Source of the DNA: Paralithodes platypus
Taxonomy: Eukaryota > Arthropoda > Malacostraca > Decapoda > Lithodidae
Direction of reading: 5' to 3'
DNA length: 64,000 nt
Assembly (NCBI GenBank): GCA_032716605.1
Contig: CM064552.1
Location: 4,201,900 to 4,265,899 of the forward strand
Notes under the pieces: generated by a model
The model's input: only the letters and a program-made list of their open reading frames with translations
Database searches by the model: none
What the model was told of the DNA's origin: nothing
In this document: piece after piece, positions 1 to 11,074 of the stretch
How positions within the stretch are numbered: the first letter of the stretch is position 1
Layout: each line of letters opens with the position of its first letter
Made by a program: the position numbers and the translations under genes

Positions 1-409
1 AGGTCAGCTATGGTATGAAATATCAAAAGGAGGCAAAAACTAAATTAGGGTAACCCAACAATAATAAGTGATTGTTTTTAGACATGGTCATCTCAACTGC
101 TTCTTTCTGCATTCAATCCATGTTCACTATTTCTACAAGCCAATGTCTGTTAGAGAGCATCACTAACGAATCCTAACCTTATATACAGCTCATTTTAGAC
201 AGAAACCTCGCGTAGTCCAAAAGGTGGCTTGATCCTGATATCTAGTACGAATATAAACTGCAGACACAGCCTATCGATTCTATTGACTTTTAGGAGTTTT
301 AAGCAGGTTGTGAAATTGGAGCAATGAATAAGAGAAGAAATACAAAAAAACTAACATGAAATAGCATTGTCTTTGGCCATCTTAACACTTCCAAAGACTT
401 AATCTTGAA
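1..409. other. Unassigned A+T-rich sequence
   Basis: No open frame with coding character, no element ends and no tandem structure were recognised here. It is ordinary A+T-rich intergenic or intronic sequence. Confidence 0.6.
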
Positions 410-411
410 GA

Positions 412-460
412 TGCTTTCTGTAAGCTTGATGGAGGTGTAGGGAGGACACTATATATATAT
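412..460 (+). mobile_element. Family A MITE remnant (3' part)
   Basis: The phrase AAGCTTGATGGAGGTGTAGG followed by GAGGACACT matches the 3' portion of family A copies elsewhere (AAGCTTGATGGAGGTCTAGC, GAGGAAACT). Only about 50 bp survive and no TTAA end is present. Confidence 0.35.
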
Positions 461-469
461 AAAGAAACA

Positions 470-879
470 AAATAATTAATATACACAAAAATAATAGCTA
501 CCCCCTAAATATACTAGGTTGGATATCGTACATTTAAATATATTTAGTACTGATAAATAGTAAACATGGTAGCGAAGTGCCCAGGTAGCGAAAAATGTAC
601 AGCCCCCGTGAAAAGGTTCCCTGATCTTTTCTCGCCCAGCCAGACGGAAAATTGAGATCCCAGGAAAATATATGAACATAATTATTAACCATTTGTAAAG
701 CGACTTGATTTTGGTGTGGAGGGGTGAGGAGGGTGTGGGTAGGTAGTCAAGTAGGTTTGCATGGGGGTTCTAATACAGTCCTTTTTGTATGCAGTCTTTG
801 GAAGTACAGATGTCTACGTGTCCGGCTGTTACAGATTACATTTTAATTATGGTAGCTTAGCAAAGGTATAATCTAATTT
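470..879. other. Unassigned sequence
   Basis: Nothing firm is seen. A 67-codon open frame on the minus strand (476-679) has no coding character. Confidence 0.5.
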
Positions 880-1008
880 ATTTATTTCACTCTCAACACC
901 AAACACCTCCCAATGAAATTTATGAAAGCATGTGATCTTCCCGGGATTCGAACCTGGGTTACCACATACAGATCTTAAACACTCTAACCATTACACCATC
1001 AAGACAGT
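880..1008 (-). mobile_element. tRNA-derived SINE-1, copy 1
   Basis: On the minus strand, from 1008 downwards, there is a pol III A-box-like motif (TGGTGTAATGGTTAGAG) and a B-box motif (AGGTTCGAATCCCGGG). A body follows that starts GCTTTCAT and has a TTGGG motif. The acceptor and anticodon stems do not pair well, so it is not a functional tRNA. Two more copies (8651-8800 and 52745-52912) share both the head and the start of the body. That sharing defines a SINE family rather than a tRNA pseudogene. Confidence 0.65.
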
Positions 1009-1100
1009 TAAAGGTTTAGTACATGACTATGATTTTATATCCATTCATCGAATACTGGATATCAATCTAATCATGTATATATGATTATAAACTTGAAAGC

Positions 1101-1101
<1 letters not shown>

Positions 1102-1166
<65 letters not shown>
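1102..1166. repeat. (TC)n microsatellite
   Basis: About 32 uninterrupted TC dinucleotides. Confidence 0.95.
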
Positions 1167-1170
<4 letters not shown>

Positions 1171-1305
1171 ATTTAGATATACATATATAATAGCGTAAGT
1201 TATATGATTTGGCAACAGGTGAACGAGTGCAGTATTGTGGTAAGTATGACATTTATAATATGCAAAAAAAAAGTATATAAAGCCAAATATATCATGCCAA
1301 TGAGG

Positions 1306-1582
1306 AAATAATAATAACGTATGGTACCGGTACCTGTAATAATAATAACGTATGGTACCGGTACCTGTAATAATAATAACGTATGGTACCGGTACCTGTA
1401 ATAATAATAACGTATGGTACCGGTACCTGTAATAATAATAACGTATGGTACCGGTACCTGTAATAATAATAACGTATGGTACCGGTACCTGTAATAATAA
1501 TAACGTATGGTACCGGTACCTGTAATAATAATAACGTATGGTACCTGTAATAATAATAACGTATGGTACCGGTACCTGTAAT
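1306..1582. repeat. 31-bp minisatellite centred on GGTACCGGTACC
   Basis: About nine tandem copies of a 31-bp unit made of AATAATAATAACGTAT plus the palindrome GGTACCGGTACC. One unit near 1535 lacks part of the palindrome. Open frames across it on the minus strand (YYYYRYRYHTLLLLQVPVPY type) are artefacts of the array. Confidence 0.9.
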
Positions 1583-1817
1583 TTTGAAAGCCATCTCACA
1601 GTTGCGTTTACTTTGAATCACGAGATGTCAACAAATGCAGTATGATAATGAAGTAATATCATTTGTGGCTAACATACCTGTATAATTAGCCTACAGATAA
1701 ATATTAAGGAGGACAGCCATCCACCTTTTACTGTTCTACTTTGTTGTTTCTTTCCCTTCCTTTACAACTATTAGAGACCTCTCACCTGCTAACCTGTCTA
1801 ACACCCCCAATTCTAAA

Positions 1818-1887
<70 letters not shown>

Positions 1888-2193
1888 CATTGTTTGTCCA
1901 TATCCAATCAATGACATAATCTACGGTCAAATCTACAGTTTTAATTGACTTTCCTTTTAATGGATTCGTACTCATGGCTGCATTGAAATCCTTCATTAGT
2001 ATGGGCTATACAGTAAAATATAAATACATTATTAAATATAACGATTACATAAATCATGCAGTACTGTGGGTTATAAAATATGAATATAAATTAATAAAAT
2101 AAATACATAAATATATAAATAAAGTATAAATTATGTATAATATATCATAATTCAAATATGTATAAAATGCTGAAACTAATAATATATATACAG

Positions 2194-2195
<2 letters not shown>
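1583..2195. other. Unassigned sequence with an (AT)n tract
   Basis: Apart from an (AT)n run at 1821-1882 and a second at 2196-2222, no feature is recognised. Confidence 0.5.
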
Positions 2196-2226
<31 letters not shown>

Positions 2227-2298
2227 CCGGTACATATTGGGGTCTCCAGCAAAAGGCTGATTTGTACTATTCAAAACTCCGATGTGGACAATATTAGA

Positions 2299-2361
2299 TG
2301 AAGGCGGTGTCACAGGAGAGCTTTTTCAGTCAATGTTTACGAGCAATTGTTGTCTGGCAGC
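2299..2361 (+). mobile_element. Family D MITE, left-end remnant
   Basis: It begins with GGCGGTGTCACAGGAGAGC then TTTTTCAGTCAA. This corresponds to the family D end (GCCGGTATCACACGAGC, CTTTTT) seen at 58881. It is truncated at a family C copy whose TTAA starts at 2363. Confidence 0.45.
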
Positions 2362-2362
2362 T

Positions 2363-2581
2363 TTAACCCCTTCAGCACCAGGACGCCTTTATACCTTTTG
2401 GTTCTTGCTATAAGTATAAGTTTGTAGCCTATGCAGTTTAAGAAGGACCTATGTTATTTAGAGGGTTTATCGAGATCCTATTTTCCATTGGACTCCCAGA
2501 GGTATATTATAAACTGAAGAAAATCGTCTAATGGTAACCAGAGTATGATGAAAATTACGTAATGGTGGTGAAGGGGTTCAA
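2363..2581 (+). mobile_element. Family C (piggyBac-like) MITE
   Basis: It starts with TTAACCCCTTCAGCACC and ends with GGTGAAGGGGTTCAA, that is TTAA plus a CCC(C)TT inverted end. The interior carries the two hallmark family C blocks, GTTTAAGAAGGACC and AAAATCGTCTAATGGTAACC. TTAA followed by CCC is the known end signature of the piggyBac superfamily. At about 215 bp there is no room for a transposase. Confidence 0.65.
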
Positions 2582-2604
2582 ATATTGGTTATTTTGTGTT
2601 ATGT

Positions 2605-3000
2605 GTATGCAGGAGACAAAAGTCAGGTTGCCTGTACGAGTGTCTCCCCAAATGCCAAGAGCCAAATTCAAGGGACGTTTGCATCAAAATGACTGGACAC
2701 ACGAAGTTTAAGCAGTTATAGTAATAGGGTGGAGGAAAAACTGATAGAGAGTTCCAGAGTTCATTAGTTGAGTAGAAGAAAGACAGAAATTTTGCCAATT
2801 CTTGGGTTGGAGAGCTGGACAGAATAACAGTGGGACTTCGTTAAAAGGCGGTTGCCTTGCACTCGCCGCAAATAGGGGATATGCACTGAGAGAGCTCTGA
2901 AGAAAACTGATTGTTACAATAGCGATAGAAGAGTGAAAGAGATGCAACATTGCGGCGTGTAGAAAGGGATTGTAGAGAACTAGTAAGAGGAAGCGACTTG
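2605..3000 (-). pseudogene. LINE-2 3' fragment (non-LTR retrotransposon C-terminus)
   Basis: Read on the minus strand, this is the decayed C-terminal end of a non-LTR retrotransposon. It contains an imperfect NVASLSLFYRYY-like block, then the ELWNSL-type terminal motif and a 3' UTR with GAGGGAGACACTTGTTACAG-like sequence. The same layout recurs at 46855-47690 (minus) and 48595-48960 (plus). Frameshifts and stops rule out function. The clade is not certain (Jockey/I-like is a guess). Confidence 0.6.
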
Positions 3001-3092
3001 ATTAGGCAAAATGCTTCTACTCTTTCGAGCAGTGCGGTAGTAACTACCGATCAGAATTCAGCACGTCCCTTAAAGGACTCTTATATAATCTA

Positions 3093-3283
3093 CTTTCAGT
3101 CTTGTTTCCGATTCCAATGCGAAAGATCCTCAAAACAGTACGGAAAAAACTTGCTCATCGAAAATTGCCGGAAAAAGCGCTCGTGTGACACCGGCTTAAC
3201 ATAATTTACGGCAGCATAGTTTAGACTTTGTAGTACTTCGATAATTGATGCCGGTAAAAGTGCTAATGTGACACCAGTTTAAC
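3093..3283 (+). mobile_element. Family D MITE right-end remnants (two)
   Basis: Two right ends lie close together. One finishes GCGCTCGTGTGACACCGGCT then TAA (about 3176-3198). A more degenerate one finishes GTGCTAATGTGACACCAGTT then TAA (about 3258-3282). The first resembles 63555-63664 along its whole length. Confidence 0.5.
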
Positions 3284-3289
3284 GCACAT

Positions 3290-3460
3290 ACTACCACATA
3301 CACCCACACACATATACTACTACTACTACTATTTGCACTTACACTTACATAATACACACAAACCCCTTCCCAACACACACATACTACCACCTATACACAC
3401 ACATACACTACCACCTGCATTTACACACACACACACACACACCTGCACTTACCCTGGAGT
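3290..3460. repeat. CA/CTA-rich low-complexity tract
   Basis: Interrupted CACACA and CTACTA runs. The short open frames here are compositional. Confidence 0.85.
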
Positions 3461-3588
3461 GGTGGTGAAAGGAACCCTCCCCTGTACCCCACCCCACCCC
3501 AGCACTTCAGATCTCTAACTTGTCCCCTTAGTCTTAGTCGTGAACCTGCCATTGAAGGGGTAAGCCACTCGTCAGTCGCTTTTATGTG

Positions 3589-3591
<3 letters not shown>

Positions 3592-3653
<62 letters not shown>
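3592..3653. repeat. (TC)n microsatellite
   Basis: About 31 TC repeats. Confidence 0.95.
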
Positions 3654-3657
<4 letters not shown>

Positions 3658-3727
3658 AATCATTATAAACCAGACCGGGTGACTGAGGGCTGGTTGAGGC
3701 TGTCCCCAATCTTGTATACAGGCGGAT

Positions 3728-3915
3728 CTGGAGTGTTTTGAGAAATGACCGATTGATTAGCTTGACATCCATCATTGTGGTATAGACAGGTGCTAGCTCT
3801 CGCTCTCTCTCGCTCGCTCTCTCTCTCTCTCTCTCTCTACAGCCTACCTAGAGTGTTTTGAGAATGACCGATTGATTAGCCCGACATCCATCATTGTGAA
3901 GTGGACAGGTGTACC
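3728..3915. repeat. Direct repeat of about 65 bp flanking a TC run
   Basis: The blocks at about 3730-3793 and 3850-3914 both contain GAGTGTTTTGAGAA, ATGACCGATTGATTAGC, GACATCCATCATTGTG and GGACAGGTG or AGACAGGTG. A (TC)-rich tract (3797-3838) lies between them. Confidence 0.8.
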
Positions 3916-4097
3916 AGGCGACGTGATTGCTAACTACCTGGAAACCCACTAATCAATTACCCATATTCCAATGACACCTAACGCCATCTGGTTTCCATGG
4001 CGGTACTAATTAGAAAAGTACAACATTTTGGAGATTAAGGGCTCGAGGCAATTTTATCACTGCTTGTCTGGCAATTCAAGCTGCAGGCAAATGTAAT

Positions 4098-4256
4098 TGA
4101 AAAACGATAGACCCCTAAATGTCACGAAAGCCTTTATATTGACAAAGAAATGGGGCGAACGGTCTTAAAATCGCCAAACAAATGGAACGAACGTCTAAAA
4201 TTCTCAAAGCTAATTGGACTAAACATGAGGGAGAAAGAGCAACTACCTCCCCTTAA
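4098..4256 (-). mobile_element. Family A MITE, partial
   Basis: On the minus strand it starts TTAAGGGGAGGTAGTTG, then has CTCCCTCATGTTTAG and the A-type iterated blocks (GACGTTCG, GACCGTTCGCCCC). The distal half is missing. Its TTAA is at 4253-4256. Confidence 0.6.
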
Positions 4257-4507
4257 TGCGAATAGTGAGGACTTTAGTAAGCATTTGTAGCTAATTTGCA
4301 CCGAAAGTTGATTAACAGGTCGTCAGATATACGTTGTGATAACATTAATAGAATATCTTTAGAATGAGATATTTGGCCTATTTTTTTCACTTTCACTCTC
4401 ACACTCTACCTCACACACACACTCTCTCTCTCTCTCCCGTACGAATCTTGATCTTTCCGTTGAAAACACGCATTGAATTTTTTTAAATATTTAATGGGTT
4501 TGACAAT

Positions 4508-4726
4508 GTGGATTATAGCATAATGTTTAGCTTCAATATGAATACAACACTCAATCATAACTGGAAGCTAGAATTGAAAAGGTTCAGCACTAGTTTTTGT
4601 GGAAACTTTATCACATATTATAAGATCTGTTCTACCTGGAACAAACTTCCCTTAGAAGATGTATACAGTTCTTCAGTAGAGCAGTTCAAGAAGAGAGTAG
4701 ATAGTATTTTACACACTATGTAATGA
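4508..4726 (+). pseudogene. LINE C-terminal fragment
   Basis: A 71-codon frame ends with a motif typical of the extreme C-terminus of CR1/L2-type LINE proteins: NFITYYKICSTWNKLP, then SSSVEQFKKRVDSIL (pattern NRVVxxWNxLPxxVV...SFKxxLD). The reverse transcriptase proper is absent. It differs from the two other CR1-like elements in the window. Confidence 0.5.
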
Positions 4727-5281
4727 GTGTAGTGCACTAAACAATCGCTCTCCTTACACTTCGATTATCTCCCCAGAATTGACCGTAAGGTCTCTGAGAT
4801 ACTAACTATTCCTCGTAACTCCTTATAACCCTCTCCTCATTCTCTCTCTCTCTCCTCTCTCTCTATGGATTTTTGTATCGATAGGTGTGCTGCAATTTTC
4901 AATTTATCAAGCTTCTCTCAAGTCTCTTTCCCTTTCTCTCCCTCTCCCTCTCTCTCTCACTCCACTTGTCACCCAGCCCACAACAATACCAACGGGATTC
5001 CTTTGCCTCTCCCCTCCTACCCCTGGCTTCTGGGAGTGTGGGTCTGGTCAATGGCTCACGGTCATTGAACACACATACACCAGAACTGGGCAGGTGTAAT
5101 TAATCACCTTTGTGCCCACGTCAAAACTTATCAGTAAATACCCATAACCTGTTCATTAATTAGTGAGAATATAATTATGTTCATAGACTAATAATCATAA
5201 ATAGATATGAAATGTATAACGGACAAAATTAACTACAATATTATAGATACTGCAAGGAACACTTTAGATTTATATAGAGAT

Positions 5282-5319
<38 letters not shown>

Positions 5320-5829
5320 TTAGGTATTTAAGGATAACAGAATAATAGCCTCCAGGACGGAAATCAAGTGTATAGGCTAGAGCCCTTAGTGCCAACCAAG
5401 CCAGGTGTTGTTAATGTCCTTTGTACATGCGTTAACGCCCATTCGGAAATACTCACCACGACATCTAATAATAGTGTATGTATATCAGGAAATATTCTAT
5501 ACAATCTAATGGTATATATAAAATTGCCCTAGTGAAAACATAATATTAAATATATATATATATGCATTGACATTTTTATATATACCGGTACCGTATGTTA
5601 CACATTTGTAAATACCGAAAACGAAAACGGAAAATAACACCCTGATATTTTGGAATAGCAATAACGAGAGTGTGTTCATCATAGTTTCGAAATCAGAGAG
5701 CATTGCTATGGCCATTTTCTATGCCCAACCCGGTCCCAGTCATTCCAGCCGAGGGTTAATGAGGCCTCGAACCATGGCAGCACCTTTTGAACCAACGGGG
5801 CTATACTGAATTTACAGACAGACAGATAG
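4727..5829. other. Unassigned, with TC- and AG-rich patches
   Basis: It contains a pyrimidine-rich stretch (4830-4960), an (AG)n run (about 5275-5317) and (AT) runs near 5550. The three overlapping short open frames at 4865-5103 arise from the TC-rich sequence. No gene is supported. Confidence 0.5.
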
Positions 5830-5837
5830 ATAGATAT

Positions 5838-5985
5838 AGAGACAGAGATTGTGGGGAACTAGTAAGAAGAAGCGAGTTGATGAGGCGATATGCTTTAGAC
5901 TCCACTCGTTCGAGAAGTGCAGTATGGGTGGAGCCTCCCCACACACGGGAACAATACTCAATACAGGTTCATAAGTTTATAGGCT
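5838..5985 (-). pseudogene. LINE-2 fragment
   Basis: It shares GGGAACTAGTAAGAAGAAGCG and GAACAATACTCAAT with the LINE-2 pieces at 2960 and 47620. On the minus strand it would encode the region just upstream of the YRYY block. It is heavily decayed. Confidence 0.45.
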
Positions 5986-6954
5986 AGCTGAAGTCAAGCC
6001 CATCGATCTTTATGTGGCATATAGCCTTCTTATACAACATACTTCATTGCCAGATATGTCAAGGTCGTCGGAAATATATTATAAGGGAGATATAAAATAA
6101 ATACTGTCCCCTAGCCGCTAAAGGCCTAACTACGAACAGCCAGGAAACCTAAACGACCGAACGAAGTGACAAACCAGGGCAATGTTGTATGAAGATGGAT
6201 GTGCGTGCGATAGAGAATACTGGAGAATCTACGTAATATTGCATGGATTTAATGACTTCCAGGAGCACAATGGGAACTATGAAGCGGAACATTTAATAAT
6301 ACTGACATAAATAACAAGGGACTTGGTTTTGAGATTGGCTATGTATTAAGTCCCTGGATTGTCAAACCAAACGACACCGCGCCCAGCAACAAACAACTCG
6401 TTACGGTTGTTTCCTCCGCCCTTTAGTTAATGTGCACTTATGCAGTACAAAAGCTGTCATAATCTACATATCAAGGAAAACTGAATGAGGTATTAATTCC
6501 CCAGTGGTTTGCAAGGACACCATTGACCAAGGAAAACGATTGAAATTATACGTATTATGCAACTGAATACTAAACTGTACGGGCACTTACTGATGCTAGA
6601 TGTCCCTACGGTAGTTGAGAAAGACGTAGACAAGTAAAAAATTCCAGATACTTGACAAGAAGCAGGAAACTAATACAACACACGCACAAAACACAAACCG
6701 CCGATCACTCACACACACCTCACCCCTGCTAGCCTCACTCGCGGAATGAGCAAGCGGACGGACAGGGTTTGCGGTTCGAGGGTTCACTTGTACGACCGAA
6801 GCTTCGAACTAACCAAACGAGACATTTTCACCATTGTCCTTTACCATGCCTACAGTGCATTCAAGGAAATAAATCGTGGCCTCAAGTTTTCGAAGCTATC
6901 CCGAACGGAATCGAATCTTATTCATTCGTTATTCAGGATATGCAGTTCGTTGGC
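5986..6954. other. Unassigned sequence
   Basis: No element or gene is recognised. The 6870-6935 part (TTCGAAGCTATCCCGAACGG) recurs in degraded form near 7665 and 48020, so a small unnamed dispersed repeat is present. Two overlapping open frames at 6746-6987 have no recognisable domain. Confidence 0.4.
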
Positions 6955-7290
6955 TTAACCCCTTCTGTACCGGAAACGTCTTTTTAATTATATTCTAGCA
7001 ATATTTGACGATTTAGACTATTTCACCAGTATACCATATCTACAGTACAGTCACGAACCTTAATACCTGTACACCCAGTTGAATCTTTAACCCGTTCAGT
7101 ACCTTTTCATTATATTCTGGCAACTATTAGACAATTTCATTCAGCTTAGGAAGGATGCCCACCAATCAAAAGGTTAGACAATCTCAATGAATCCTTTTAG
7201 CTACCACATATCCTTCCTAAGTTCCATAAAATCGTCTAAATGTAGCTTAAATCTAATAAAAAAAGACGTCGCCGGTACAGAAGGGTTTAA
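6955..7290 (+). mobile_element. Two family C MITEs, one truncated and one complete
   Basis: A left end with TTAACCCCTTCTGTACCGG starts at 6955 and breaks off near 7070. A complete copy runs 7087-7290, from TTAACCCGTTCAGTACC to GGTACAGAAGGGTTTAA. Its interior has GCTTAGGAAGGATG and AAAATCGTCTAAATGTAGC. Confidence 0.65.
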
Positions 7291-7407
7291 AGCCAAATTA
7301 TGAAGCCTCTGGGATATATCAGAACATTGGATAATCTCGCTTGGGTTCGATACAAATTCAAATGGACGTGCAGGTATTTTGGCTCATGAATGTACTGCAG
7401 GTATGGC

Positions 7408-7622
7408 ATTGACCCCTTCTGTACCGGCGACGTCTCCTTAAATTCATTCTAACCATATTTAGACGATTGTGTGCAGTCTAAGAAGGATCTGTGGTAGTAA
7501 AAAGGGATAAATGAGATAGTTCGAAGCCTGGTAATTGCCGGAGGTCTTTTTTATACTGAATACAATCGTCTAACACTAGCTAGAACCAAGTTAAAAGGAC
7601 GAAACCGGTACTGAATAGGTAA
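7408..7622 (+). mobile_element. Family C MITE
   Basis: The ends ACCCCTTCTGTACCGGCGAC and CGGTACTGAATAGGT are inverted copies of each other. The outer TTAA is mutated on both sides (TTGA, TAAC). The interior blocks AAGAAGGATCTGTGG and ACAATCGTCTAACAC are typical. Confidence 0.65.
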
Positions 7623-7749
7623 CATTTGTAATACCGGTACTAATACATACATATTTGAAGCTGTTTCGAACTAAATTGAATCTTCTTACTATTGCTTTAC
7701 CTGATATTTGTATTTCGGAGCTTCCTTTATAGTGTTCGAAGCATAAAAG

Positions 7750-7791
7750 TGTATCAAAATTAAATTGAGAGAGAGAAGGGAAGAGCAGAGA

Positions 7792-7842
<51 letters not shown>

Positions 7843-7990
7843 CTAAGAAGAACAAAGAAATAGAAAAAGAAGAAACAGAAACGAAGAATAAGAAAGAAGA
7901 AAAAACGGAGAATAAGAAAAAAAAATAGAAAACAGAAAATGGAAAAAGAAAGAGAAACGAAAGAGGCAATTAAAGAGAGGGAATAATAAA
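7750..7990. repeat. (AG)n and A/G-only polypurine tract
   Basis: An (AG)n core at about 7795-7838 is followed by roughly 150 bases of almost pure purine. Confidence 0.9.
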
Positions 7991-8252
7991 AAGAGCGAGC
8001 AAGCCTTCTCTTTGTTTCTCTCTAATGAACCCAGACCGTTATAAGGCTTCCCACACCAGCCCAAACAAGCCTTGATACCCCGGACCTCTCACCAGGCTCT
8101 TAAGATATGGAGAGCCCTTTAACCCCTATTTATCCCGGAGGAGGTCTTTTTGGGTCTCCCCGGTCCAAGATATTATTGAGGATTTTGTTTGCTTTTGCCA
8201 TTTTCGACCAATGTATAGTATACGCCGTTCATTCTAGGTTGGGAAGAAATCC

Positions 8253-8312
8253 TAACCTCTGTAACTCAAAAAGGGATAGAGCAAATGCGCTGTCAATTTC
8301 CACACCTATACC
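8253..8312 (-). mobile_element. Family F MITE remnant
   Basis: Contains CTAACCTCTGTAACTC, AGAGCAAATGCGCTG and TTTCCACACCTATACCCTAG, matching scrambled internal parts of family F (23902, 49928). It may be rearranged. Confidence 0.35.
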
Positions 8313-8315
8313 CTA

Positions 8316-8600
8316 GCCAAGTCTAACACAAACACCTTCCCAGACTTCCTTCAAACTAAAACATTACCACCCAAAACCCCTTTCAGCAAAATATGTACCG
8401 TATAGTTTCCAACTTGGCCGATGTCTTCTAAGTTGTCTCTTAAAAAAAAAAAAAAAAACAAAAAAAAAAGTTACAGGCTTGCTATCGCTCGGCCATAAGC
8501 AAATCGACACCTGAATGGGATTAAGGGTCTTTTATCGTCAAACTTATGGGGATGAAACGACTTACAATTTTCAAACACTGATGCGAAATGGGCATACTCA
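8316..8600 (-). mobile_element. Family B MITE
   Basis: Carries the family B phrases CTTCCCAGACTTCCTTCAAAC, CTTGCTATCGCTCGGCC and CGACACCTGAATGGGATTAA. The same set is at 28228, 35690 and 49700. It is interrupted by a poly(A) run near 8441. B has the same overall plan as A, with repeated GTCTTA...CACCCCAT blocks. Confidence 0.5.
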
Positions 8601-8650
8601 CATACTCACATACTCTCTGAAGCTATTATTCTTTCAGTTTATATATATAA

Positions 8651-8800
8651 CTGTCTTGATGGTGTAATGGTTAGAGCGTGTAAGTTCTGTATGAGATACC
8701 CTAGGTTCGAATCCTGGGAGAATCACGTGCTTTCATTAATTAATTTTGGGGTTATTGGCGTTAAGAACGAAGATAAAAATAATATGTAATTTTGGAGATA
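8651..8800 (+). mobile_element. tRNA-derived SINE-1, copy 2
   Basis: The A box is GATGGTGTAATGGTTAGAGC and the B box is AGGTTCGAATCCTGGG. The body starts GTGCTTTCATTAATT, then TTGGGG and GTTAAGAACG. The body phrases match copy 3 (52745-52912), which shows the family extends beyond the tRNA head. Confidence 0.65.
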
Positions 8801-8879
8801 TGAACCAGTACTATATACGTCATTAAAGGCAAAACACGTAACATTGATTAGTTGTTCAGCTCAAGGCGTTCTTTTCACT

Positions 8880-9130
8880 CCTTCCCCGTGTAGTGTTGCC
8901 AGTTTAGCTACTTTACCGCTAGATCTAGAGGTACTGTACTAACTTCCACTCTAGCGGCAACTTCTTACATCTAGCGACATAATTCCTAGCGATATTCTAG
9001 AAATTTCAGACCTAGTAGAGCCATATTTCAGAGATTGTGGTAATATTCTAACCATTGTTTACATTGTTCTACTATCTAGCGATATTCTAGCGACTATGAG
9101 AATGGATCTAGCGGTATTTTATGTGATAAT
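8880..9130 (+). repeat. Dispersed repeat with iterated TCTAGCG motifs
   Basis: The motif TCTAGCG or its reverse complement CGCTAGA, or ATATTCTAGCGA, occurs about eight times within 250 bp. The first part (AGTGTTGCCAGTTTAGCTAC) recurs at about 26593-26640. The nature of the element is unknown. Confidence 0.5.
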
Positions 9131-9324
9131 TTGTTAACCCTGTCACCTTGTTTACCTTTCTTATCGGACTACTTGGGTTGAGAATTATTATTTGGCATTT
9201 GATTATAGACATAATTATAGTCGAGGACATTTAGGGGAGATTTGTCTATATAGTATTTATTTTGTTTGAATTTTGTTTGTATGTATTCATTTAGGTTTAG
9301 TTTGTTCCCTAGATCTCCTGCAAG

Positions 9325-9740
9325 CAAGCGCTCTCTCTCTCTCTCCATCTTGCTGGGATCGTAAACTCTGTATCTGTAAATATATGTAAAAAAAAAATCT
9401 CTCTCTCTCTCTCTGCATCTCACTGTCCCCCCCCCCCCCCCCCCTTTATCCAGCCCCAGCAGTCCATGAATTAAGAACGGTTAAAAGTGCTCCAGAATTT
9501 GCTACATAGGAGAGGCTACTCGAGGGTGAAGGACTCATTCTCTTTATAAATGGTCTTTATTTGCGTACCGCGAGAGAGAGAGAGAGTGTGAGTGAGTGAG
9601 TGAGAGCGAGAGAGAGTGTAAGAGCGACAGAGAGAGTGTAAGAGCGACAGAGAGTGAGAGTGAGTGAGGGAGAGTGAGTGAGAGAATGGAAGTGAGAGAA
9701 TGGAAGTGAGAGAGAGAGAGAGAGCGAGAGCGAGTTAATT
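9325..9740. repeat. Low-complexity TC, poly(C) and AG/GAGT tract
   Basis: Short (TC) runs, a C18 run at about 9427-9444 and a degenerate GAGAGTGAGTGAG region (9570-9735), with an unassigned spacer at 9445-9565. Confidence 0.85.
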
Positions 9741-9841
9741 TAAAGGAATAATTATAGACGTACAGTCACTCATAGAAATTCGTGGACCTCACCAATTTCT
9801 AATTGTGGAAGAATATCTCCGGAAACGAATTTATGAATATA

Positions 9842-10525
9842 ATTTGCTACCGGTAGTTCCATCCAATAATAATATAATTTGCTACCGGTAGTTCCATCCA
9901 ATAATAATATAATTTGCTACCGGTAGTTCCATCCAATAATAATATAATTTGCTACCGGTAGTTCCATCCAATAATAATATAATTTGCTACCGGTAGTTCC
10001 ATCCAATAATAATATAATTTGCTACCGGTAGTTCCAATAATAATATAATTTGCTACCGGTAGTTCCATCCAATAATAATATAATTTGCTACCGGTAGTTC
10101 CATCCAATAATAATATAATTTGCTACCGGTAGTTCCATCCAATAATAATATAATTTGCTACCGGTAGTTCCATCCAATAATATAATTTGCTACCGGTAGT
10201 TCCATCCAATAATAATATAATTTGCTACCGGTAGTTCCATCCAATAATAATATAATTTGCTACCGGTAGTTCCATCCAATAATAATATAATTTGCTACCG
10301 GTAGTTCCATCCAATAATAATATAATTTGCTACCGGTAGTTCCATCCAATAATATAATTTGCTACCGGTAGTTCCATCCAATAATAATATAATTTGCTAC
10401 CGGTAGTTCCATCCAATAATAATATAATTTGCTACCAGTAGTTCCATCCAATAATAATATAATTTGCTACCGGTAGTTCCATCCAATAATAATATAATTT
10501 GCTACCGGTAGTTCCATCCAATAAT
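9842..10525. repeat. 35-bp minisatellite centred on GCTACCGGTAG
   Basis: About 19 tandem units, each made of AATAATAATATAATTTGC, TACCGGTAG and TTCCATCC. Most are identical. A few units lack TCCATCC or one AAT triplet, and one (about 10435) has ACCAGT instead of ACCGGT. Confidence 0.93.
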
Positions 10526-11034
10526 CAATTCAGATAGTTTAGAATGCAAAAATAAAAATATGAGGGATCCCCCAAAATGTTATGTGACCACACAATATAA
10601 TTAATGATAATCTTGAACAGTGAACAATGATTGAGGAAAACACGGAAAAGGAAATATGTGTAAAGAAAGTGTTTCAAAATATTACATCAACGTGTCAGAA
10701 ATATTTAATTAGATTTGTACCACCTTTAACTGTAGTTGATTGTACAGTCATTGTCAGAGAGCTTTCATCTGTACTATCCTTTCCTTCCACTTTCTCTTAC
10801 TCTCAAGGTTGCTATCTCTACTAGGATCAAGTCCTGGCAGGGATCGCAAAATCAATGTGGACACTGTAACTATGTAAATCACTCTCACTCACTTTCACTC
10901 TCTCTCTCTCTACTGCTTTGCTGTCTTTACCTTCGACTGTGTAGCAAATGTTATGTTAAGATTATGTCCGGACTGCCTAGTAGGGACCGCTTGGTCTGTG
11001 CAGTCTATGTATCTATGCAACTATGCAACTATGT

Positions 11035-11040
<6 letters not shown>
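10526..11040. other. Unassigned sequence
   Basis: No gene or element is recognised. A short TC tract lies at about 10886-10908. Confidence 0.5.

Positions 11041-11074
<34 letters not shown>

Noticed and set aside
931..1008. Functional tRNA gene (also 8651, 25992, 47360, 52835 and 57290)
   Set aside because: A and B boxes are present, but most acceptor or anticodon stems fail to pair, and bodies or tails shared among copies identify SINEs. Only the 57290 head pairs well, and it is attached to a SINE body and tail.
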